From Rhizomucor pusillus (lineage: Eukaryota > Mucoromycota > Mucoromycetes > Mucorales > Lichtheimiaceae): DNA of 64,000 nucleotides. The notes below the pieces were generated by a model. It ran no database searches. It saw only the letters and a program-made list of their open reading frames with translations, and was not told the DNA's origin. The translations under genes were made by a program, and so were the position numbers. Shown one piece after another: positions 56,327-64,000 of the stretch. The DNA lies in assembly GCA_900175165.2 (NCBI GenBank), contig FWWN02000233.1, positions 62,152 through 126,151 on the forward strand, written 5' to 3'. How positions within the stretch are numbered: position 1 is the first letter of the stretch; every line of letters begins with the position of its first letter.

Positions 56327-57474
56327 TTAATCGCTGTCACTTCCGCTGCCGCTGCTGCTTCCACTTCCACTACCACTGCCGCGGCGCTTGTGGTGCTTCT
56401 TGCCTTTCTTCTTTTCCTTCTTTGCATAGTGAGCGAACTCCCCGTATCCACCGTGAGGAGACGACTTGTGCTCATTGGCTTGGTGCACAGCCCATGCACC
56501 GACACCCAGCGCAGCAGCGCCCGCGAGTGCCATTCCGCCATATTTCTAAATATCTGTTGTCAGTATTCTTCTGGTGCCACACAGAAAAGCCGCTTCTTCT
56601 CTGCTGTTACCTTCCAATCTCCTCCGTGTTCACCGTGGGAAGAACCTGATCCAAACAAGCCTCTCTCACCAGGAGCAGCAGGTGCGTTGCTGCTGCTGCT
56701 GCTGCTGCCGGGAGCATAGCTGGCAGACTCGCCATGCTTGGTCATAGGCGGAGGCGGGGGCGGAGGCTTCTGGTAATAGCTTGGCGGGAGCGGTTCCTGG
56801 GGTCCTAAGCTGTGTCCTTCGTGAGGAGCACCGGCACCAGCGTAGCTCGGCGGAGGTGCGCCGTACGAGGGAGGCAACTCTTCATTTGCAGCACCGAACG
56901 ACTAGAGTTGAGTAGTATCTGGTTAAATTGAAAGGAAGGAAAGACAACAAGAAGATCCATGCACCCTACCTGATAAGTCAGATTGAGCAATAAATGCCCA
57001 ACGAATTCACCTTGGGCTCCGACGATGGGGACCCACTGTTCCACATGCTTCTGCTCGAAAAGAGGGAACAGGTCGACTTGAGCGCCGCCAAGAATACCTG
57101 GCCGGTTTGACGACTCGTTCACAATCTCAACATGCAGCGTCGACTGTTTCTCGGGTACGTCGCTGTAAAACGAGACGACAAAAAAAAAGACAAGGCGTCA
57201 ACACCATCAAGTCGTGTCCTCTTCTTCTCCTCCTATTTGATAATTACCAGTACAAGGTATGATTCCAGCGTGGTTCTGGGCCGTCGTCAGATTGTGTGCG
57301 ATGCTTGTCAGTGGGAACAATGTAGCAACCAACAAAGGTACGGGAGTCGGCGAACCCTGCTTCGGCGAGACCGCGGATGGTCACTTTGCGACAGTCAGTA
57401 CTGCAAACCGTGTAACTACATCCCACATCACACTCTTTCTTACCTGCATTGATGGTTAGGCGTCCGGCGGACAT
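56327..57474 (-). CDS. C2-domain protein with Pro-rich PPxY segment and Gly-zipper tail
   Basis: Four exons on the reverse strand. The start MSAGRLTINAGKKECDVGCS opens a C2-type beta-sandwich (CRKVTIRGLAEAGFADSRTF, VGCYIVPTDKHRTQ, PRWNHTLY, TLHVEIVNESSNRPGILGGA, VEQWVPIVGAQGEFVGHLLL). The middle is rich in Pro, Tyr and Ser, with ELPPSYGAPPPSYAG and LPPSYYQ. Then come a poly-Ser stretch, a short Gly/Ala hydrophobic segment (YGGMALAGAAALGVGAWAVH), a Lys-rich patch and a Ser-Gly-Asp tail. C2 domains bind membranes, often with calcium, and PPxY motifs bind WW domains such as those of Rsp5/NEDD4. A membrane adaptor role is inferred. Confidence 0.78.
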
Positions 57475-58262
57475 GGTTGGTGAGCGAGAAGAAGAAGAAG
57501 GGGAAGAAAGGTGAGGTGGAAAAGAAGAGGACCTCGTCGCCAAGAATGTCGGTATTGTGTGGCGCAACGTGGCGTTGGGGTCGTACAGGACAACTTACAC
57601 CATCAAATGGCCTGTCAGCGGTGAAACAATTTTTAATTGTCTATGAGCATTTAAAACTCGCTTTGCTCGGTACACTTAAGGTTGGGAGGAAAACAGTGTT
57701 GAATTCAATGATATGTGAAATCTTAAGATGCATATATACTCGCCTCCAAAACTCATTATTCTTCGCCAGGCTCTCGACGGCAGCATGCGCTGTTGCCAGC
57801 TATCGATTATCCTGCAGCTCATCATCTCACACTAACAAAAGTGCTTGAACCATTGCAAACATTGGCTCTTATATTGATCTGTTATGGTCTCTTTATATAC
57901 AATGTCTTTAACTGATTTGGGCACGATTGTGATTTAAAAATTTATGCAGACTTTCGGACGGCGCTTTTCTTCTTTGATGAGCTTGCGTCCTAAGACGACA
58001 CGACGCTCGGTCCTTTGTTTGCAATACTTATTCACTTTCGGCTGTAAAAGTTCCTTTGTGACAAGCTCTACTCCTTCATCCGCTACGGGATTTTTAGACT
58101 TGCTCGCAATTGCATTGCAGCCGGCATTATTACCTTGCATCATCTACTTGGTTCTATTACCTGATCTGAAGAAGAGCTGGAAAGCATCCTCGTTCAGTCG
58201 CTTTCTCACCGATCCAGGGCTCAATCACCGAGAAAACGGGGAAAAGGAGCTCAAGGATTTCA
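57475..58262. other. Spacer upstream of the C2 gene and transposon flank
   Basis: C2 gene promoter, then weak forward frames (58150-58260: KKSWKASSFSRFLTDPGL) that may belong to the decayed hAT element that follows. Confidence 0.35.
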
Positions 58263-59300
58263 TTGGATAAGATCCGCCATTGGCCTGAAGATACTGGTTT
58301 AAACGAAGATTGTCTCCACAATGAGCAATTAACCAGTGGCTATCCAGCTTGTCTGTCAGTAACCGTGATAGTCGAGGTGATGAAGCTCTGTGATACTGAC
58401 TGTATTACGAAGAAGGAGACACTCCAATATTCGTTGGCATGCGATTTACTCACAAGTATGCAAGAGGAGATATCTGCGTATAATCAGACACGAAGGAATA
58501 TTATGTACAGCTCATCACTCGAACACGCTTTTGTCTGAAGATTTAAATTTGGAAAAAGTGTTGTAAAGTAGTCCCTCAGATGACAAGTATAATACACTGA
58601 ATTAAAGAGCCAACCGAGTTTGCTTGTGGAGAAACTGGATCGCTTCGCTGATGCGTTTGTTGCATCGCTTATGAAGTTTGGAGTGGAGGGCAAGGTATCC
58701 ATCAGGAAAGTCACCTCTGGAATTCTGCACTTATCATCCTACCAAGTGGTACATCGATTACTACAACATACTGGCGGTTACGTGCGATAATGCCTCGAAC
58801 GACTCGACTGTGGTGGGCGGACTCTCGGCAAGTGTCTCAGAAGCCGGCATCGACTTTGATCCAGTCACTCAGAGGCATCGATATATCGCACAGGTGCTTG
58901 ATCTAGGCGTTCAAGATGCGTTCAAGGCGCTTCGGTCGGTGCCGGATACCGATGATGAGCTTTCTGACGAGGAGCCTGCCGAGATTGTACAGCAAGACTC
59001 CAGAGAAGAAGTAACTCGGTCAATGGACACTCTATTGTGGTGGTTGCGTTCAAACGATACTTAACAGATTAGCAGTCAATTGTGTATTCCTCTTATGTTG
59101 AAATATATTATTTACTCTTCTTGTAGCTGCGCAGATGCTACGTCTACTGAGACGGACCGAAAATAATGACAAGGGCTCAAAGGATTGCGAAGGAAAAATT
59201 ATTCAGAGCGATCAAGTCATTGTTTCCGAAAACCATTCACCGTTCAACAGCATGCTTTTGGTTCTAAACATCAGCTCCACCAAATGCTAAACCCAATGAA
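58263..59300 (+). mobile_element. Decayed hAT-family transposase
   Basis: The frame 58678-59064 reads ILAVTCDNASNDSTVVGGLS, SEAGIDFDPVTQRHRYIAQV and LDLGVQDAFKALRSV. This matches the hAT transposase catalytic region (TDNASNN ... FDP ... RCxAHxxNLxVQ) well. The conserved His and Asn are changed (HRYIAQVLDL). An acidic stretch (DELSDEEPAEI) follows, then a stop at 59062. Flanking pieces at 58263-58538 and 59140-59285 lie in other frames. No intact transposase or terminal repeats seen, so it is a dead copy. Confidence 0.65.
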
Positions 59301-59821
59301 GGAAATCGTTAAGCAACAATCTCCCTTGCAGAGAACGCGAGATTAGCAGGAATAATTTTGATCGCGACATTGCAGAGTTATTGTAGTTGGGAGATGAAAG
59401 CTTGGCCACGATCAAGAATCAATTACTGTCCTGCTTTCAGAGTCGCAATCGTAATGCCGTATACAAACAACGAATTTCTACGATCGTTTTGTCGAAGCAA
59501 GCCAATGATACTGAGTATGAAATTTTTATATTTAGACATCTCCGCTGAACGATAGCCCAAGTTTCCATCTCTAAAAATGTAATAAAGGACCCACAAACGT
59601 TTTATTTCTTTGTAGCTATTATTGCTGAAAAGTTCTATTACAAAGCACTTTACTTTTTGCCTACCAAACGCTGCGTCTCCAGTAGTATCAACAACAAAGA
59701 ATTTTTCGGGTTGAATTTCCGTTTGAAGCTTCATCATCATCGATATCAGATCAACAGGTCATCATCAAACTCCGACGCACATGTGAACATAATAGAGGGG
59801 TCATCCCTAAAAAAATCGAAA
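59301..59821. other. No supported gene
   Basis: AT-rich, short frames only. Possibly 3' remains of the hAT copy. Confidence 0.35.
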
Positions 59822-59895
59822 GCCCGGATAGTTTAGGTGGCTATAACGTCGCTCTCGTAAAGCGAAGGTCAAGAGTTCGAATCTCTTTCCGGGCA
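59822..59895 (+). tRNA. tRNA-Thr (anticodon CGT)
   Basis: Folds as a full cloverleaf without an intron. The acceptor pairs GCCCGGA with TCCGGGC plus discriminator A. The anticodon stem TCGCT/AGCGA closes the loop CTCGTAA, giving CGT, which reads ACG codons. The T-arm is AAGAG-TTCGAAT-CTCTT, with the internal B-box GTTCGAATC. The D-stem is short (GTT/AAC). A long T run at about 59948-59957 could end Pol III transcription, though it is some 50 nt past the gene. Confidence 0.93.
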
Positions 59896-60538
59896 GTTCC
59901 TTTTGAACCAAACTTTTTGTTAGATCCGTCCCCAATCCACCGTTGACTTTTTTTTTTCAGTCTTCAACAGAAAGGTCACTTGACTGTTTCGTAAGAGAAA
60001 TTACCTTCAGTTATCTTTTTGCTTATATATTGGGTTTCCATGAACAAATCGTCGGCACTTGGTCGTTAGTTTTGATGAAAGAAGAGAAGATATAGATATA
60101 CCCGGCATGCATTGCCTTCTACATCTCTTAGGGACGGTCAGCCTTGACGATTGATCACTGTATATGTAAATATGCCGTTTTGAATGGTCACTAGACTCTT
60201 GGGGAAAATAGGAAGATATGGAGATTCGTTTTGTGGCTGCGAGCCTCTAAAGATTTTGAACAAATGTGAAACATAGCTAATATTCGAAGGGCAAATTTGA
60301 CAATGCTCTGACATGCTGTAACATACTCTAAAACTACGTAATTGTAGCATTGACATTTCTCTTTCAGGTTCCTTTTCTTTTATAAACAGACTTCTTTTTT
60401 GCAGCGTAGACGATTCGGAAGATCGGCGACACCAACACTAAGTAGAAATCCATTCATACTTAAAACTTATCAAGTTTTATTCCGTTTGCATAATACAATA
60501 AGTAAATAGATATCTGATTTTTACTTGGAATACTACTA
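59896..60538. other. Spacer between tRNA and GH16 gene
   Basis: GH16 3' flank and tRNA trailer. No gene seen. Confidence 0.4.
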
Positions 60539-61794
60539 CTATTGCTGGTACACTTTGAGGTAGTTAATGGCCCAGTATGCTTCAGTGAAGGAATTGGGGT
60601 TGTTGATAACGTAATCGGAGCAACTGCCAGGGCATCCATACTGCGAGTTGTATACTCCAGATGCGCCAGCCCAATCACCGCAGAAGGTCTAAGTTTTTAT
60701 CACAATGAATACCTGCTAAACCATTTTTTCAAGACAATGTAGCTTACCAAGTCAAAGATGATGGACATATCCGAGAAGAAACTGCTACTGCAGCTATTGA
60801 ATGGGAAATCGGCCTTTGGAGTACCCCAGCTTGAAGGATTAGGGTTACCACTGGTGATATCGCCAGGGATACTGCCTCTAGGGAAAAACCAGATCTGGAT
60901 ACCCGAATCAGGTTCCCACTTTGTCGCAAAGACACCGCCCTGGATATTATTGAAACCTTGACCGTAAGAATTGCTGGAGGGATCACCAACGCCGCAACCT
61001 TGGTTTGACGATTGACCCGGGGCATTGATGTAACAGTTGGTTGTAATCCAATTGCCTGTTTGAGAGCTTGCGCCGGTGTCCATGGTGCACCCTTCTGAAG
61101 TGTGAAGCGTCATTTGATTGGCTGATTGAGTGTTGACTCCTTCAATGATCTATAATTAAAGCCGGCAATGCAACCATTAATTTTGTCATCATCATCATCA
61201 AGAAGCCCTCGTCCTTTTAAATGCCTGAATGGCATACTTACATCGATCTCTCCTCCAGATGGCCAATTGGGCCCAACAAGCCAGTAGGCAGGCCAAGTGC
61301 CACAGCCAAAAGGCATGTGCTTGACGTCCAGGATAAACAAACCAGAGTTGTATGTCTTGTTGCTGGAAATACGAACGGAAGGACGGCCATTTGGTGTGAC
61401 ATTGGTCATATCAGCCTAATGCAGAAAAGGAATGAGTAATCGATAGTTATCATTTAGTTATAAATGGGGAAATAACACCCGGAAAGGTTGTTAACTTGTT
61501 GTCACGGGAAAAAGAAAATGTGCGGTCTGTATGATGGATACCGCCCTATTATAGGGCAAAAGTGAATTTACTTGCCTTCATAATCACCACTTGGTCGCTG
61601 CCAACGGCGATCAAGCCTTGAGATTGCGCAGTAGACCGATCAACATACTTGACAGTGCCGTGAGTAGGGTCTGCATCGGTGAAGAAGGTAAAGCCATCAA
61701 AGAAGGTATTTCCTTGGTAAGTGTCACTGAGTGTCCAAGCCGAGGCTGAACCCAGGAGAGCTGTTGCCACTGTGAGGAGGGATGTGAAGCGCAT
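60539..61794 (-). CDS. Secreted glycoside hydrolase family 16 beta-glucanase
   Basis: Four exons give about 315 residues. A signal peptide ([19 protein letters not shown]) precedes [22 protein letters not shown]16 landmarks are [40 protein letters not shown] and the catalytic box GEIDIIEGVN (ExDxxE). The box is split by an intron between EID and [36 protein letters not shown] and a C-terminal [13 protein letters not shown] ... [12 protein letters not shown] follow. This is the endo-1,3(4)-beta-glucanase/licheninase branch. It would act outside the cell on wall or plant beta-glucans. A TATA-like box lies about 60 nt upstream. Confidence 0.92.
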
Positions 61795-61854
61795 TGTCTT
61801 GAGATACTACTACTACTTGAAGGGTGATGATGCGATGCCTCCGACATGTCTGCG

Positions 61855-61864
61855 CTTTTATATC
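61855..61864 (-). promoter_or_regulatory. TATA-like box of the GH16 gene
   Basis: The reverse strand reads GATATAAAAG, 61-70 nt upstream of the start codon at 61794. Suits an inducible secreted enzyme. Confidence 0.5.
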
Positions 61865-63061
61865 TTTGTTAATGAAAGTCAATGCTCTGCCATCATGCGG
61901 GAAGGTAACGGGATGCTGCGTAATCGTAACATGATCGGGTGCCGTGGAACAAAAAAACAGCGATTCTGTGAAAAAAAGCTGATAGAGGTGCATTTACTTT
62001 TGATTATTTCGTGTCGGCTCTGGCCGTTTAAAATGCATTTATCTTGCATCTAGCAGTAGTTCCTTTAGATTTGCTATAGTCGATGATGCCTTGCCGCACT
62101 GTAGCGACTCGCTGAAACAACTCAATTGAAAAGTAAAATGCTTGAAAATGCGCTGATCGGGACTCGTTAATGCAAAGTGCGCGACCATATATTAAGCAGC
62201 AATGTCGCACCAACAATGACTATTGGCTGGCTGCAACTTTTTGCTGGTCCCTTTCCCGCCTGCTTACATGAGCCGTCCCTTGCTTTCCTTGGACCCGCGA
62301 GCTCGCTGACTTGTATTTAACCTCGCACACAGCTTTTTACCGCTACTGTCATGGGAAATAACAAGCAATAAATTAACGGAATGACCTGCCCTGGTGGGAA
62401 TTCGCTTCATTTATGTGAACAAGACAAGAGAACTCCTTCCTCACATAAGTGAAGAGCAAACTCAAAGCAAACATATGTAATTTTCATCGTATGATTAAAG
62501 AAACTTGGAGACGTATAAAGAGGGAGTTGACACTAATCGCGTCTTAAGGCGTACTATCTCCACTTCTTTGTGTCATGCTGCGTGATACAGGGCTGGTTAC
62601 TGATCTCGGCGCTTAGTAGCTCCCTGATCCGCGACATCAATTAGAAGTTTCGAGAGCCTGATGATAAGTCAGATATATGGTATTACTTGCTAAAGTACTT
62701 ACTTACGGCTTACGTTGGCTTTTTAGATTAGATTTCCTATCACCAGTAGAATATGTCTAAGGTATCAATCACTGTCGCTTAATCTGACAACATGAATACT
62801 AGCAAAGAGAAATTATCCTTGAATAAATCGCGCTTTTTACGAAATCAGCTTTAAGTAAAGGACTATTTTCAAGGATTGTTTCTATATATGCAAACATTGA
62901 TCCAGGGTGTAATTTTCCCGTAGTATATCAGTTCCTCCAGGCCATTGCTGCTTTACCAGTGGACAGCGCATTAATTTCTAGTTGACTGACGAAGGAAGAA
63001 GACAAGGAATGAAGAATCGATGCCCTTCAAGATCTGCTGCTTATATATGTATATGTATTTA
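61865..63061. other. GH16 promoter region and SEH1 3' flank
   Basis: About 1.2 kb with no coding signal, the longest plain promoter in the right half. No repeats or RNA genes seen. Confidence 0.4.
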
Positions 63062-64000
63062 TTACTCTTTTGGACCTTGATTTGCAGCAACAACTGCCAT
63101 CTGTCTCCATATTCCATCAAAGCCAGCCTTCCAGAGACGCACTTTACCATCATCTCCAGATGAAGACAAGATAGTTCCGGTGATATTCCATTCTACTCTC
63201 CATACCTGGATTAAATGAATAACATTTAGTGTATGATCCTTTTTCTTGTATGCTTCAATATTTAATTCTCTCTCTCTCTCTCTAGCTGCTACGTACCTCG
63301 GCGTGGTGGTCGTTGAAAGCGGCCACTAATTCAATGTGCAGAGGATGCTGTCCAAATTTGCCCGACGTTGATGTGCCTTGATTGCTTTTCTGAGGCGGTG
63401 ATCTCGGTGACATGTTAAATGGCTGGTTCGGTGCGTTGCTTTCTGTTAATTTGAAAATTCGTACATAGTGATCCTTGGAAGCAGTTGCTATAAGTTGGTA
63501 GGATCTATACATCATCATCTTTCCTGTCAGTATTAATAGATTAGATATCTAAACAACCGTCCACTTACCGTGCCATACTAGGTGCCCAACTCACATCGTG
63601 GACTTCCTGTTCATGTCCAGGCAGAAACTCACCGGGATACCAGCGGCTATGACCATCGTGTCTAAATATCCGTGCACCAATCTCCTTTCCCAAACCAACC
63701 ACCATCAGCGGGGTCGCTGTTCTGTTCGGGCACCAATCTATGCAGTAGCCGCTGTCGGCATCAAACGCAGCAGTAGAAGCAGCACCACCGCCACCACCTT
63801 GCCGCGATATTGACGATGGTGCATTTTGCATGAGGGTGTTTGCCTGCGAAGAAGGCGACACGTTCTGTCCAGCAGTAGCAGCATTGTTTCCGGCCGAGGT
63901 TATTCCTGGAAACGGACCGGCGTTACCAGGCGCATCCAAGCCGGGTGTGGATAATGCATGGCTGGTGACCGATGATACACTGGAGCTGGAACTGTGTGTG
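63062..64000 (-). CDS. SEH1: Nucleoporin/SEA-complex WD40 protein Seh1, C-terminal part
   Basis: Runs off the right edge, so the N-terminus is missing. Reading from the edge: a Ser/Gly/Ala-rich insertion (VTSHALSTPGLDAPGNAGPF ... RQGGGGGAAST), GYCIDWCPN, LMVVGLGKEIGARIFRHDGH, EQEVHDVSWAPSMAR, SYQLIATASKDHYVRIFKLT, LHIELVAAFNDHHAEVWRVE, WNITGTILSSSGDDGKVRLW and a short tail. The EVWRVEWNITGT / SSGDDG block is diagnostic for Seh1. Seh1 is part of the Nup84/Nup107 nuclear pore complex and of the SEA/GATOR2 complex in TORC1 control. The intron at 63180-63297 contains a CT/GA repeat. The Ser/Gly-rich insertion between early blades is longer than I expect for the family. Confidence 0.92.

Noticed and set aside
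56006..56719. Long forward open frame of 237 codons
   Set aside because: It starts inside the right inverted repeat and then runs antisense to the spliced C2-domain gene, whose exons are clearly coding. It is a shadow.

Overview
This window is nuclear DNA from a fungus, most likely an early-diverging one (Mucoromycota, probably Mucorales). The evidence is dense protein-coding genes on both strands broken by many short GT-AG introns (about 40-80 nt), branch sites such as CTAAC and TACTAAC, and a gene set that includes fungal-type proteins (KRE9/KNH1-like wall protein, MRP51, a DUF7707-like cysteine-rich GPI protein, a CipC-like domain) next to genes usually missing from Dikarya: a cobalamin-dependent methionine synthase and a Gemin8 homologue. 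The species is not identified.

Layout. 1-2.6 kb: the end of a GPI-type cysteine-rich protein, then a type II membrane protein with a DUF4097-like repeat ectodomain. 2.6-6 kb: a broken reverse-strand gene and a TBRG1-like FYRN/FYRC chromatin protein. 6.8-11.8 kb: a cytochrome P450 with its NADPH-P450 reductase directly upstream on the same strand. 12-17 kb: an HMT1/ABCB6-type half ABC transporter, URM1 and GEMIN8. 17-26.4 kb: exocyst SEC15, a mitochondrial PPR protein, a beta-trefoil/CipC-like fusion, mitoribosomal MRP51 and an RCC1-repeat (RCCD1-like) protein. 26.5-31 kb: an unresolved locus and a SAM plus HMG-box protein. 31-35.8 kb: a gene-poor, decayed region with a 5'-truncated LINE fragment. 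35.8-39.1 kb: a KRE9-like wall protein and a creC/WDR20 WD40 protein. 40.8-43.4 kb: a secreted protein with dibasic sites and an unrecognised coiled-coil protein. 43.5-48.7 kb: MetH-type methionine synthase and a secreted acidic protein. 49.5-53.8 kb: a SurE phosphatase, the PP6/Sit4 catalytic subunit and TIM17. 54.3-56.2 kb: a 1.84 kb element bounded by 190-bp inverted repeats. 56.3-57.5 kb: a C2-domain protein. 58.3-59.3 kb: hAT transposase remains. 59.8 kb: tRNA-Thr(CGT). 60.5-64 kb: a GH16 glucanase and the nucleoporin SEH1, which runs off the right edge.

Most genes are unrelated housekeeping functions packed back to back, with divergent pairs sharing promoters of about 140-190 bp and convergent pairs only 35-75 bp apart. 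Functional links I can support are P450 plus its reductase, and a recurring WW-ligand motif (PPxY) in five otherwise unrelated proteins. I did not find a convincing new multi-gene system. The best leads are the B12-dependent methionine synthase, the Gemin8 homologue, the PP6 subunit ending in Ile instead of the usual Leu, the inverted-repeat element, and the two orphan secreted proteins. Exon joins were worked out by hand from splice consensus and reading frame, so boundaries may be off at a few junctions.
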